DNA from: Limonium bicolor
Taxonomy: Eukaryota > Streptophyta > Magnoliopsida > Caryophyllales > Plumbaginaceae
DNA length: 64,000 nt
Direction of reading: 5' to 3'
NCBI GenBank assembly: GCA_023374045.1
Contig: CM041776.1
Coordinates: forward strand, 124,773,733 to 124,837,732
Of this stretch, positions 37,331 to 49,667 are shown in pieces. Every line of letters begins with the position of its first letter. Position 1 is the stretch's first letter. The notes under the pieces are model-generated. The model saw only the letters and a list, made by a program, of their open reading frames with translations. It was not told the DNA's origin and ran no database searches. The position numbers and the translations under genes were made by a program.

Positions 37331-38122
37331 CGTTATATATATTTTTTAATTTTTAATGTATTTGTTTAATGATTAACTAATTATTTTGTCTTGTTTTATT
37401 TTTCAAAGGTTTTCCCTAGTGTTGGAGAATACGACAGAGAAAACGATCAATGGTGTGTTGGAGGATTGGGCGGAGTTCGTCTGCGTGAGTTTGGTTTGAT
37501 TTTCACTTTGTTTTTTTTGAATTGTTATATTGAACATTGTTTAGAATTTTATGGCTAGTTAGATTGTGAAAGATGACTGGTTTGAGTACAATAGTGAATA
37601 TCTTGGTAGTTTTATATGTATATGGTCATATGTGAGCATTTGAAATGTGTTGTATAGTCATTTGTGACCATTTGAAATATGTTGTATGGTCATTTGTGAC
37701 CATCTCATCACTATTTTGATTTTTTTGACAATTCGCTTACAAAAGTGATTGACATCCTCTACAATGTGATGTAAAGAGATGTTTGGATATATCTGGATGT
37801 TGTTTTGATATATTTTACAGGTTTGTTGACATATGTGGGATTGTAAACAAAAACGAAAAAGCACCAAAAAAAAATATGAACATTTTCGGTGGTCTTCTCC
37901 TTAGGAACCGCCGAAAATGTCCAAATTTTTTACCTGCGAAAGCTGTTATTTTCGGCGGTGTTCTCCTTAGGAACCGCCGAAAAAGGTTGTCATTTTCGGT
38001 GGTTATGAAACCGCTGAAAATGTGGGAAGATCCTTTTTTGGCGGTGGCATTTTCGGTGGTTTTAAACCGCCGAAAATGGCCTAAAAGAACCGCCGAAAAT
38101 GACTCTTTTTCTACTAGTGATT

Positions 38123-39797
38123 GCCTCATCCCCCCTTGAATACTAGCTTTATTGAGGCTTTTCAACTCTTATTTATGGATGTTTGGGGTCCTTCACATGT
38201 GATAGCTTTAAGTGGCAACAAATATTATCTATCTGTTCTAAATGATTTCAGCAAATTTATCTAGATTTTCCCTATGTCTGCTAAATCATAAGTTACACCT
38301 ATTTTTGCACTTTTATGAATCTGGTTCATAACTACTTTAATGCTACTGTCAAGAGTGTTCAAGTTGATGGTGGTGCTGAATTTAAGCCCTTGAAATCTAT
38401 ATTTCAATAGAAAGGGATTGTGCTATGTGTGACTTGTCCCTATCCCATCAACATAATGGGACTGTAGAATCCAGACATAGAATAATTGTTGAAAAAGGGT
38501 TAGCCCTACTCTCTCATACTTCTCTCCCTCTTGAGTTTTGGGAAAAGCATTTATGGCAGCTGTATATCTCATGAACAGAACACCTACCCCCCCTCTATCC
38601 AATCATACCCCTTATGAGAAACTCTTTTAAACACCCCCAGACTATTCCTTTCCCAAAGTATTTGGCTGTCAATGTTGGCCTAATATAAGACCCTACAACA
38701 CTCATAAACTCAGTTCCAGATCCATCCCTTGAGTTTTCATTGGATATGCTCCCAATCACAGAGGATATCTTTATTTTGACCCATATACCTGCAAGATATA
38801 CACCTGCAGAGATGTAATTTTCACTGAAACTGTCTTCCCTTATGCCAGTGTCTCTCAGCAGCCTACTACAACTACATCCATTACACTCCTTTACCTCTAC
38901 CTACTGTCATCCTAACTTAGTCATCTTCCATCATCTCATCTTCTCCCCTCACTCACACTCAACCAGCTACACCCTCACACAATACATACAACAGTCCTAC
39001 TACACCCTCCACTTTCAGCTTCCTCAAACCAAAATACTTCCCTCCCCAATCAAACTCTAATACCCCCTACACCTTCCCCCCTATATAAACCGTCCTCAAC
39101 CAGCACCTCAAAGATATCCTATGACAACAAGGGGGATGAATAACATCAGGAAACCATTAATAAGAATAAAAGGGGTTGTGATCTGGCCTAACATAAATGT
39201 GATAGAGGCTATTCCGAGGAACCTACCTTCAACAAGTAATACAACATTCTCAGTGGCGTGAAGCCATGTTAAAGGAAGTTCAAGCTCTTCACCGAACTCA
39301 AACCAGGACTTTAGTTCCACCTCCCCCTGGTGTAACTCCTCTTGGAGTTAAGTGGGTACTCAAAACTAAGAAAAATCACGATGAAACTGTGCAGAGAAGG
39401 AAGGCAAGGCTAGTAGTTAGAGGCTATACTCAAGCATATGGCTTAGACTATGTTGAAACTTTCAGTCCAGTAATAAAGCCTACCACCATCAGACTTGTTC
39501 TAACAGTTGTTATCACTAAGAACTGGCCCATTCACCGGATTGACATAGCCAATGCCTTTCTTCATGATGATTTGAAAGAGAAAATTATATGTCACAACCT
39601 CCAGGGTTTGTTTATCCTTATCTGCCTAACCATGTTTGTATGTTACACAAATCTATCTATGGCTTAAAACAAGTTTCTCGCGCCTAGATTTCTAAGCTAA
39701 GTGATTCCCTCATTAGTATGGGATTCACTGCATCTAAAGCTGGTTGTTCTCTCTTTCTATACAATTGTCAAGGGGGCACTCTTTATATTAAAGAACC
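38123..39797 (+). pseudogene. Copia-3 integrase and partial reverse transcriptase
   Basis: This continues the frame interrupted at 32004. It shows LLFMDVWGPS (first integrase Asp), a degenerate middle, SQHNGTVESRHRIIVEKGLAL (39 codons after the second Asp region; Glu present), PKVFGCQCWP and GYLYFDPYTCKIYTCRDVIF. A frame at 39266-39667 holds the RT start (GVKWVLKTKKNHDET, ARLVVRGYTQ, GLDYVETFSPV, IDIANAFLH). Stops occur throughout. Homology ends near 39797. Confidence 0.82.
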
Positions 39798-40330
39798 TAG
39801 TTGTCTTATCTCATGTCGGAGCAGTCGTACATATATATGAATTGTTTTTAAACATACCATTATATCATTGATTTCAAAAGTAGGATCTTCTAATATCATG
39901 GAAGGTACATGATTCACCAAGTTACAAGTGACTTAAGCACGGGCATTAGCAGCGACTGCTACCAATTGCAAATTGGTCCCTATGGAATGTTGCTCAAGTA
40001 GTTTGAAGCCTAGACGTGGTGAACAAAAAGCCATCATCACCCACCATTGACCAACATAACCATACAACAAAAAGTTCAACTTGAAACTAGAGCTATACTA
40101 ATCTAACATACATGACACCATCAAAAAATGTAATGGCAATTGCACTAGACGTTGTACCAATGCTCCGCAGCTGCTACTCCTAGTCCCTTAATTTCTGCCA
40201 TGGTCTTCGCCTTGGCTTGTTGTTGACTTCAACCCGCCACTGTCACTACTGCTACTAACTTCCTGCTTCGGGATAGCTTTTACATAATCATCGGACATCA
40301 AAATGAGATACGAAGTACAAATTGAATCTT
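39798..40330. other. Intergenic DNA, nothing recognised
   Basis: Between the truncated end of copia-3 and the CRK-2 3' flank. No open frame or element end was recognised. Confidence 0.45.
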
Positions 40331-40335
40331 TATCA

Positions 40336-40376
40336 TATGATACTACAACTCTACCAGTCTTCACAAATGCAGGCTA
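40336..40376 (-). repeat. Duplicated piece of CRK last exon
   Basis: About 41 bases (ATGATACTACAACTCTACCA and onward) repeat bases 40726-40766 of the CRK-2 last exon, now in the 3' flank. It is followed by sequence matching the CRK-1 downstream region at 1890-1970, so it marks a small rearrangement after the CRK duplication. Confidence 0.7.
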
Positions 40377-40463
40377 AGATTTTTGACACTTTAAGTAATT
40401 GTTTCATCAATTATTGTCAAATCTAGCAGGAATAACCCTTTCACTTAATGTAATATACACCCA

Positions 40464-40590
40464 TAGATTATAACCCTCTATCATGTGGTTACTTCTTTTA
40501 TTCATTAAATAACTTGATTACATTCGGTATCATTACATTCAGTACAAATGACCCCGCCTCAAGCTACATTACAAAATGGGGCATGCCACC
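40464..40590. other. About 115 bp insertion in the CRK-2 3' flank
   Basis: The CRK-1 flank reads ...CCCCTAGCTTATAAATTGC without a break. In CRK-2, TAGATTATA and TAGCTTATA flank about 115 extra bases. The repeated 9-mer (8/9) suggests a MULE-type target duplication, but clear inverted ends were not seen. Confidence 0.45.
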
Positions 40591-43500
40591 TAGCTTATAA
40601 ATTGCAAAAGCTGTTACTGCTAGTCTGCTACCTTGGATAAAATTCCGTGATTGATTCATCAATTATTGAATGGTTTATTGATCGAACCTTTTGATCTGAA
40701 GTGACTTCCTTAGAGGTGGCTGAATATGATACTACAACTCTACCAGTCTTCACAAATGCAGGCTGAGAAGGTTCTGGAAGTGGAATTGATGGACTGTTGA
40801 GCATGTGAAGTATTGAAGACATAGTTGGCCTATCTGCGGCATTTTCTTGGACGCACAATAGCCCAATGTGTAAACACTGTAGTATTTCACCACTTGGAGC
40901 GTCATGCAAGCCCGAGTCAATAATTTCTGAAGTCTCACCACTGGTCCAACATCCCCACACCTGTCAAGTATATGGAAAGTTTTAGTTATAAGGTGAGATA
41001 TTATAATCAGGCAATTTGAGACAAAAACATCATAGTTTCAATAAGTAGTTATTGACTTACAAATGCTACAAGGTGTTTGAGATCTTCTTCATCTCTAGAA
41101 CCACCAGCATTCCTTCTCCCACTAATGATTTCCAAAAGTAGTACACCAAAGCTGTAGACATCTGACTTAGTTGAGAGAGACCCATAAAGTACGTATTCTG
41201 GAGCCATATATCCCCTGAAGACAATGATTGGTTAGGTTAGGTGAATTCAATATTCTAGTATTAATATTTAAGCATTTTTTATTAATAGCAAGCATATCAA
41301 CTTCCTTTACCTTGGGTATTTGGCAATATCTAGCTTTTCTCCAAACAATCATAAGTTCTGGTAAAACTGTATTAAACAAACTGTCACACTTACAATGTGC
41401 CAGCGATTCTTTCAGTATCTGCATGACTTTGGCCGACTTGGAAGAGCCTTGCCATGCCAAAATCAGAAATTTTAGGACTCATCTCTTCATCAAGGAGGAT
41501 GTTACCAGCTTTAAGGTCACGATGAATAATTCTAAGACGAGACTCTTCATGCAAGTAAACCATTCCTCGCACAATTCCTCCTATGATCTTGTAACGAGTT
41601 GGCCAGTCAAGGACTTGTCGCCTGTTTGCATCTGAAATAGTCACCAAACAAAAAGATCTGAATATTGCTATGGCTTTAGAACTACTTATGCTTTTCTTAA
41701 AGAAAATCATACCAAATAAGAAGTGATCCAGGCTTGCGTTTGGCACGAATTCATAAACCAGAAGTTGTTCTTCTCTTTCTAAGCAACAACCTAGAAGCCT
41801 AACTAGATTCCGGTGTTGAAGCTTAGCAACCAACAATATCTCGTTCTTGAATTCCATACACCCTGTGATGAAGTCTTTTCTAGCCTCTTGACTGCAATAA
41901 TCTGACCATTTGTAAGAACACCCTACAAGCAAATCAAAAGATACAATGACATGCAGGTAGATGAGCTTTCATCTTTAAAGTCCTATTGCTATATGATTTC
42001 TATCTTTTTCTTTGATCTGGACTTGCTATATGATTTCTAACCGAACTTCAAGGTTTTTCCACACATATCAATTATTGAATACCTGTACACTGCCCCAAAA
42101 CCGCCTCTTCCAAGCTTGTTGGCGTCAGAAAAGTTATTTGTTGTGGTCTTGATAGAGCAAAAATCAAAACGCAAGGACTTTATGTCACTAACCAGATCTT
42201 CACCACGATAACTACTACTAACCAGCTGCCTCCCTGTCTTCTTCTTTCTTCTCCTTACCACCCAGAAAATGATAAGAGCAGCTAGTAGTAGTAAAGATGC
42301 AACAATGATGGCAATGATTTTCACAACTTTTCTTATAACACTACCATTTCCTGCAGCTGCATTTAATTACATATAGAAACAGCTGATCAGTAACTATTGT
42401 ACTTGAAAGTTGAAACCACCAGCAGCAGCAGCGGCAAGTTATATATCATCAGATTACGTAAAGTTTAGTCGTATAACTCACCAGATGTAGATGTTGGAGG
42501 CGGTGATGTTGGAGGCGGTGATGTTGGAGGTGGTGGCGGAGGAGACAACACGGTAGAAGGTGGTGATGAACTGGCTAATTCTGTAAACGGGTATGTTTCA
42601 AACATGGAAATACAGCTGGGATAATATACTCTCCCTCCCGGTGTTCCGTAAGCTCTATTCCGGATTAGGGTGATGGCACTATCCAAACAATGATTGCGAA
42701 CTGTCGTGCTTAAATCAGGAGTACACTGCATAAGGCCGTATATACTCGGAAGCGGGCTTGTGCCGGTGGTCTGATTGACGGAGAACTTGAGAGTTGAATT
42801 TCCGTACGAAGCCGTGTTTATTAGGCTCCGCCAAAGAGCTCCACGTTTACTATCGAATTGGTCAGCATCAGACACATTCCCTGTACTAATTTGAATGAAA
42901 CGGGGTTCATATTCATCCTTCCCAATATGTTTCGGCTGGAGTACCTTAGCATACAGACGGAATCAAACCACCCGACGGCCTCCTTTTGCGCGGGGCAGTA
43001 CTGCAGGGGTGTTAGAGAGTTGTATATAGTTGTTGGCTTGGTTGTGTTGGGTTGGCCCACTTTCTCGGTTTGGGCCTGTTTTGGTCGTCTCTAGTTCTGT
43101 CTTAGTTTGTTTCCTGCCTTGTATCTATTTGGTGTAGTTTAGTTTCAGTGTGCACTGTAGCAGTCTAGGAGTGTTTTTTACTGGTGTCGTCTTCCTTTCC
43201 TTCCTTTCTCCTTTCTGAGATGGTGAAGTTCTTCTGTACAAACCTTCAAGCCTTCGAGCTTAATCTTTCAAGCCTTCTGGTTAGCTCTTTCATGGTATCA
43301 GAGCAGCGATCATGGGATCGTGCTCTTGATGAGTTTCTTTTTCGGTTTTACTTCCGCTTTCATTTCCTCTCGTTCTTTCTGGTTCTTGACTTGGTTCCAT
43401 TATTTTCGCTCTACCTTCGAGCTTGTTTTCCGACGATTCTCTGAGTCGTTTCTACCGCTTCGCTGTCGATCTTGCTTCGATCTTGTTTTTTAAACAATCC

Positions 43501-43611
43501 TTCGAGTTTATTCTTTGTTCCCATTTTACCGCTCCGCCTTGACTTCGCTTTCAACGACACCCCTAGCTGTCTCTTCTATAATCACTCCTGTTATTGTTCC
43601 GTTCCTAACCC

Positions 43612-44805
43612 ATGGATGACGAGAACCCAGAAACTCAAAACCCTAAAAATGCAGACAAAGGGAAAATCTCCAGCGACATCGGTATCGGTAGTGGTGGAAC
43701 TCTTCAGATCGAAGTCGGTGACCAACTCTATCTCTCAAGCTCAGATCACCCCGGGCTTTCTCTTGCCTACAAATACGACGGTGGGCCAAGTTTCACACGT
43801 TGGAAGCAGCAAGTTGAAATTGCGCTGGGCGCCAAGAATAAGCTTGTTTTCGTCAATGGATCTTTGCCTAAACCCAGTGAAGACGACAATCGGGCAGAAG
43901 CTTGGCGACAGTGCGATAATATGGTCCGGAGTTGGATTTTTATGAGTCTTGAGAAGCGGGCCTCAGATTCGGTTCTTTTTCAAACCTCGGCGGCAAAAAT
44001 CTGGAAGGATCTTTGTCGACGATACGATCAGGTCGACATTACAGGTCTCTACGAGCTTGAAACCAGACTTGTCGCCACCGTCCAAGGTGGTGACACCATT
44101 GGCGAATATTTCACTAAACTCATAGGGTTGTGGGATGAATTGGATGCCACCGCTAGTCTACCCAGTTGTGACTGCATCACGGAAGAGGCTTTGAGCAGCT
44201 ATATCAAGAGCCAGCGTCTTATAAAGTTCTTGATGGGCCTAAATGACAGATTCAATGTGGCTAGAGAAAATATACTCATGATCACTCCGCTTCCTAGCGT
44301 TGAGCAAGCCTTTTCAATAGAGAGGCAGAAGAAAATTGTGGTCACCCCAGCCGCAGAAGTTGATGCTCCACTTGCTTTTTCTGCCACCCAAGGGAGAAAA
44401 AATCAGTTCCGGAACCAAGGAAACAGCAACAGAAGAAATGTTCCTCAATGCACCCACTGTAACAAAGTTGGCCACATAGAAGAAAGGTGCTACCAGAAGC
44501 ATGGGTTTCCCAGCAGTTGGCGCACCAATAAAGAAAGAAAACCTCAAGCTAATGCCATTGCTGAGCAGAAGGGCGAAGGACCGAAAGATCCCTTCAATGG
44601 AAATTTGACAGCAGAGCAAGTGAGCCAATTGCTAGAGTATATCAGCAAGTCCCAAGCTGGTAACAAGGAACCTGCAAACTGCTTCGAATCCAATTGTGGA
44701 TTCGTTGGTAAACATTCTCTTCCTAAATCTGCTTCCTGGAACCTGAGTATTATAATCTGTTTAATGCTTTTGATCACTCTGTTTTTCATAAATCTAATTG
44801 GATAA
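43612..44805 (+). CDS. Copia-2 Gag
   Basis: An open frame of 397 codons from MDDENPETQNPK, about 320 bases after the primer-binding site. The N-terminal copia Gag domain shows YLSSSDHPGLSLAYK, SFTRWKQQVEIALGAKNK and WKDLCRRYDQVD; a CCHC knuckle CTHCNKVGHIEERC follows near residue 281, then a hydrophilic tail. The last 30 residues (SIIICLMLLITLFFINLIG) are a frameshifted read-through, since the protease motif WIIDSGASDHMCGN lies in the next frame at about 44800-44840. Gag packages the RNA. This is the only intact gene in the element. Confidence 0.88.
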   Translation: MDDENPETQNPKNADKGKISSDIGIGSGGTLQIEVGDQLYLSSSDHPGLSLAYKYDGGPSFTRWKQQVEIALGAKNKLVFVNGSLPKPSEDDNRAEAWRQCDNMVRSWIFMSLEKRASDSVLFQTSAAKIWKDLCRRYDQVDITGLYELETRLVATVQGGDTIGEYFTKLIGLWDELDATASLPSCDCITEEALSSYIKSQRLIKFLMGLNDRFNVARENILMITPLPSVEQAFSIERQKKIVVTPAAEVDAPLAFSATQGRKNQFRNQGNSNRRNVPQCTHCNKVGHIEERCYQKHGFPSSWRTNKERKPQANAIAEQKGEGPKDPFNGNLTAEQVSQLLEYISKSQAGNKEPANCFESNCGFVGKHSLPKSASWNLSIIICLMLLITLFFINLIG

Positions 44806-45474
44806 TAGATAGTGGTGCGTCGGACCACATGTGTGGTAACCTTTCTATGTTTCATTATTGTAAGACTGTTGTTAGTCCTCTGGATACTAGTGTTAAGCTG
44901 CTTCAGAAGGAAGGGAAACCTTTGGATGATCCTAGCATTTATAGGAGACTTGTTGGAAAAATTAGTTACTTAGCTCATAGCCGGCCTAATCTTAATTTTA
45001 CCATTCAAGTGTTGAGTTAGTTTCTTAGTTCCCCCACTGACTTGCATTACAAAGCTGTTGTTCACACTTTGGCCTATATTAAGCATACACTGAATTATGG
45101 TTTGTTTTTCAATAACAGGAATGACTTTACATTAACTGTGTTTTGTGATTCCGACTGGGCAGGCTGTCCTAACACCAGAAGGTCTATCAGTGGGTATGTT
45201 ATTCACCTGGGAGGATGTCCCTTATCCTTCCTGTGCCAGTTAAATCTGATAGCCAGGCTGCAATTATATTGCAAGAAACCCGGTGCTTCACGAGCGCACC
45301 AAGCACATAGAGCTTGATGTGCACTTCGTTTGGCAAAAGTTGCAAGAAGGTTTGATGGTGATGGAGTTTGTTCGTTCTCAAGATCAGTTGGCTGATGTTC
45401 TGACAAAGTTGTTGCCTGGACGAGCTTATCCTCTCCAGTTGAGAAAGTTCGGTTTGAAGTTAGATGTGGGTTAA
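44800..45474 (+). pseudogene. Copia-2 pol remnants
   Basis: The protease site DSGASDHMCGN (about 44808) joins directly to a late RT piece (RRLVGKISYLAHSRPNLNFTIQ, split near 44945-45010). RNase H follows (TVFCDSDWAGCPNTRRSISGYV, 45137-45200). A second deletion after GGCPLSF joins to the conserved end (ERTKHIELDVHFVWQKL and SQDQLADVLTKLLPG). Integrase and the RT catalytic core are gone. Confidence 0.85.
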
Positions 45475-45990
45475 TGTTTCTGTTTTTGCTGGGTTTCTTA
45501 GTGTTGAGTTTTTCAAATCTTAGAAGGTTGATTCCTCTTAAGCTTTGAGGGGGCGTGTTAGAGAGTTGTATATAGTTGTTGGCTTGGTTGCGTTGGGTTG
45601 GCCCGCTTTCTCGGTTTGGGCCTGTTTTGGGGCGTCTCTAGTTTCTGTCTTAGTTTGTTTCCTGCCCTTGTATTTATTTGGTGTAGTTTAGTTTCAGTGT
45701 GCACTGTAGCAGTCTAGGAGTGTTTTTACTGGTGTCGTCTTCCTTTCCTTCCTTTCTCACTTCTGAGATTGGTGAAGTTCTTCTGTACAAACCTTCAAGC
45801 CTTCGAGCTTAATCTTTCAAGCCTTCTGGTTAGTTCTTTCAAGGGGAAGATTAGCGGTGGCAGTTTTAAGGCAGCCACGGCACTCAGAGACACTATAATC
45901 ACCCATACAGAGAGCAATGCCGTAGACTCTGTCAGTATCCTGCCCAGATGTGAAGTTGTAGAACCCATAATCGATTTTGGCACTCAGGGG

Positions 45991-46026
45991 TAGGTACTCT
46001 ACCGCAGCGGTTGTTAAAAGAACCGC
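45991..46026. other. Short remnant between CRK-2 and the gypsy LTR
   Basis: Thirty-six bases with ACCGCAGCGGTT and AAAAGAACCGC, absent from CRK-1. It looks like the subterminal palindrome of a DNA transposon that replaced the start of CRK-2 before the gypsy element landed in it. Too short to classify. Confidence 0.4.
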
Positions 46027-49000
46027 TGTAACACCCTAACCCGAAATCCAATAACCTGTACGACGATCACTCCCAAATAAACAAAAACTGCAGCGGAATA
46101 AAATACAACAACCGGACGGTATTACAATGCCGTTGGCCACCTTGTGACCAACAAGGCTAAATCCAAATACAAATCTCCAAAAGTCACGGTCTGAATACGA
46201 ATACAACCCGAGATACTAGGATTCAAACTCAAAGATACAATAATTAAGTAAAACAAATAACTAGTGATAAAACTCCCGTAGCTTGTTCTACCCCACCTAC
46301 ACTCGGTGTGGTAACTCTTCAACTTCAGGTACCTGAAAAATGGGGGTGCCCCCAAAGGGGGCTCAGCAAACAATGCTGGTATGGAAAACGCGTAGCCCAT
46401 CGGCTACCGGGCCACGCCAACTACTTTGTCGAATACATGCAGTTCATTTTTGTAAAACTGTAAACAAGCGTAGCATGATAATAACAAGTATCCATACAAG
46501 GACAACAATGTCACATAAAACAAGACTTCAGAAGGTCGAGTTAGATGATCGGTAATCTTTTAATAGTTGTCGGGTCCACACAGTGGGACTGACAGAAATA
46601 AAGAGTATGTCAATATAATGAAGGTATAGTGACCTCGTTATAAAGAAAGGTGGGTAATTAGTCCCTCAGAAGATAACGTAGTTAACTCTTGTACTTAAAA
46701 GATGTGGGAATCGAACCCTCGAGAGGAATGAAGTCTTCCTTCCAACTTGAACTGTTCCGGTACGCAGCCGGTGAGTGACATGATGCACCCAAAACTCCCG
46801 TCGTGACGTAAATTGAATGGAGACGACCTGAGACAGGTACAACTCCTATTGCATGCATGGCCAGATCCAACTGGGCTCCTCGTTCTCGTAGTATAGAATT
46901 GTTAGGTGTCACACAAGGACGTTAATCAAGAACACAATGTGTATTGTCGATTATCACGTTTAGGATAACGACGTCTGTTATAAAGTGAAGTTAGTGAGAA
47001 ACTTGAGTACAAGCTCTCGGTATAATAAAGCGCAGGTATTTAATCCACTGGTAATGTAGTGTTGTATGCGTGGACATACATGTCGTAGTTAATATCATTC
47101 ACGCATATAAAATCACACAACAGTGCACAAGAGTAATACAACATTTTACAATAATTAACTTGGTCATTATTCAAACAACAGATAGCACACAAGCCGGTGT
47201 AATCCGGTAGCAAACAGGTTGCAAGAATCCCATACCGTTCACCGTAGACTGTACTTGTTTAGTTCCCGGTCAACGTCTGGTCAAACAAAGTCCTAGAATA
47301 TGATTAACTGAGGGGTTAATTTATGTTACCCTTATATAATAATTTTATTGGATCATTCAACAATTTCGTATTTATTATTTCATGTGAGGTTTATTTCTTC
47401 TAATTACCTTATGATTTAATGTACAACTTGTTTTGTTATTCCTTCTTGATTTATTCATAAATCCTTTAGTGTACACATATGTATATATTTATTCGTGTAC
47501 TATTTACGTTACATGTTTTTAATTGTCTAGTTGACATAACAACTTTATAATTCCTCAACTATATTTATATGTCATACATGGACATAATATTCTTATAGTT
47601 TTTATTATTCCCCTTTTAACCATAAATAATATTATTGGTTTCCTCTAAATTCCTTATAACTATATAAGCCATAGTTTAATCTCATAATTCCATAAATGAG
47701 AATTCTTTCTTTCTAATTCCTCCAAATATCCATGTAGGACCTATATTTATTTAAATCTAACTTCTTACTCTTATATTTCGGTTATTTACAAAACAACCAC
47801 ATTATTCATAAACTTTATATTTAACCTCTAATCTCATTATGTTATATAGTTTTAATTCCTTATTTAATTATATTACAAAACTACCATTAATATTTTGGTA
47901 TATAACTTTTGAATATTATAACTTTCGAAATTTACATCTTAGCCCCTCAAATTCTCGGCCTATATATATATATATCTTCTATAATTACAATTTAACCACA
48001 AAATCTCCTTATAATCTTTACATAATGCCTTAAAAACTATAGTTTTATTTTAATTCTCCATAATTGCCGACTATACACAATAAATTCTTAAATTACAAAT
48101 CTAACCAAAGAATTCGGCTTTGTCATATACTTTCCATTAATTACATTTTCACCCCAAAACTTTATAAATTGTTATTTTAACACTTGTTTAAATTATCTAA
48201 AATTCATAAACTAATTCCTAACCTTATTATATCACATTTATCCCAAGGAAGCCTTTTACTCACGGCTTTTATGATTTATACACCAAACTTTGTAATATTT
48301 ACATTTTAGCCACATAACTTAATTAATTAGTCATTTAAGCACTAATTAAATATTTTAACTCTCCAAACTTTATAGTATAAGTTTATATGCATAAGTAGCT
48401 CATTAAAACCCATTCTTCACCTAGAACATTCGGCCATAATTAATAAGATACCTATAGTATACAAAAGTTGATTTATAAGTCATAATAACTATACATAAAT
48501 ACATATGAGTCATATAACTCATGTAAAAATTATTGTAATGGCTTATATTGAATTTTAGCTCAAAATAAAGTATATTTGCCCTTGACTAATCGGCGGCTTG
48601 CTTTTGTATTTAACATAGATAACTTTGTGACACAAAAATGTGTCTTAAGTAAAATTTTCCTTATATGTTATAGATTATATTTTTGGTATATGTTACCATG
48701 TAGTTCGGTTTAGACTCCTTAGAAGGTGTACATAATTTTGTATATTTTTTTGAAGCTTAACCAAGCTTATAACTAAAGATTAGCTTAGTAAACTTACTTC
48801 TTAATAAAGGTGGTTAAGTGCTTGAACTCTTCTTGAATCTCCAAGCTTTCTCCAAAGGAATTTGATGCTCCACTTCGGTTTTATGCAAGAAGGTGAGGTG
48901 TTTAGGAGTAGATCTTTAACAAAGATCTTAAGTAGATTTCTAAGTAGTTTTTCAAGGATTTACCTTAAGCTTGTCTTCTTAAATTCGGCACACCTAAGAT

Positions 49001-49667
49001 GGATGAAGAACAATCTTTCCTTCATGAAAAGAAGAAGAAAAGAACCTTAGAAGAAGTAGAACTTGGTTACACATAAAAAAGTGCTTTAAGGATTTTCAAG
49101 CATGAAAACTACCTTAAGATAACCTTGAGATGCTCCTTGGATTAATGTTGATTTAGACAACCTCCTTGGAGTATATGTTGATGCCGAATTGCTATGGTTG
49201 TGCTAGGAAGAGTTTTACTTCAAGGCTTGACAAGAAATGCTAGGAAATTAAGATGAAGATAGAAGTTAAAACTCCATTAATGGACTTAAGAGCTTCAAAG
49301 GAAGGAGATGAGGAAGAAGAGAGAGCTAGGAACCTTACCAATTCGGAAATGGAGTGGGCAAGGGAAAGAATGAAGGCAACCGTATAACATAAGTAAGTTT
49401 GTTTGGTTTTTGTTTTGTTAATTTTTAATGTCAATTGACTAGTCTTTCATTAGTTTATTCCAAAGGTTATTGGCTCAATAAATCCCCATGTTCTATGCAT
49501 GTTCTCGGCCATGTGATGAGACAAGGCAAGGTGGAAGGAAATATGTGAGCTAAATGACAAGGTAAGTAAAGTAAGGCTTTATTCCTTTGATTTTTCAATG
49601 TTTGTAACTTGTCTTCTTCTTCTCTTGTTGGTGGATGAATTCAAGGGCTGAATGGAGCCTCTCAACC

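Larger units (their letters stand above)
32005..38119 (+). mobile_element. CACTA-1: 6.1 kb CACTA with internal transposase hairpin
   Basis: Inverted ends CACTAGTAGAAAAA are present at both termini, with 3-bp target duplications ATT at 32002-32004 and 38120-38122. Removing the element rejoins the copia-3 reading frame exactly. Subterminal regions (32020-32250 and 37880-38110) carry many AACCGCCGAAAA / TTTTCGGCGGTT repeats in both orientations, the usual transposase-binding arrays. Inside is a TNP2-type transposase gene on the plus strand followed by an Ulp1 protease remnant. The middle of TNP2 is replaced by an inverted duplication. No second (TNPA-like) gene was found. Confidence 0.95.
30148..39797 (+). 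mobile_element. Copia-3: truncated copia split by CACTA-1
   Basis: The end of a 5' LTR (...TTTTAGCA, 30368) is followed at once by a copia primer-binding site TGGTATCAGAGC (30369-30380), gag, protease remnants and the pre-integrase domain to 32004. After CACTA-1, integrase and RT continue from 38123 to about 39797. Coding homology stops just before the catalytic YVDD block, so the rest of RT, RNase H and the 3' LTR are lost. The left edge given here (a TG at 30148) is a guess because no second LTR exists for comparison. All genes carry stops. Confidence 0.8.
43010..45841 (+). mobile_element. Copia-2: internally deleted copia in CRK-2 exon 1
   Basis: A 2832 bp LTR element with 283 and 286 bp LTRs (43010-43292 and 45556-45841; ends TGTTAG and TTTCA), a perfect 5-bp target duplication AGGGG (43005-43009, 45842-45846), and a primer-binding site TGGTATCAGAGC right after the 5' LTR (43293-43304). 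A long intact gag is followed by small leftovers of protease, late RT and RNase H; integrase and most of RT are absent. LTRs differ by about ten changes. The element could only move with enzymes supplied in trans. Confidence 0.95.
40628..45990 (-). pseudogene. CRK-2: second cysteine-rich receptor kinase, broken
   Basis: Paralogue of CRK-1 with the same six-exon plan: 45990-45842 plus 43009-42482 (exon 1, split by copia-2), 42350-42083, 41922-41713, 41631-41394, 41214-41061, 40960-40628. Kinase motifs [23 protein letters not shown] and SDFGMARL remain. Against CRK-1 it has one-base deletions near 42915 (NIFGKDEYE becomes NILGRMNMN), near 42084 (end of exon 2) and near 41868 (QGEMEFK region), each shifting the frame. 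The second DUF26 has C-x10-C and lacks the third Cys. The signal peptide and the first part of DUF26-1 are missing beyond 45990. It is clearly a pseudogene. Confidence 0.92.

Noticed and set aside
46690..46740. tRNA-like B box on the minus strand (GGTTCGATTCCCAC)
   Set aside because: No cloverleaf, acceptor stem or A box at the right spacing; it lies within a long gypsy LTR.
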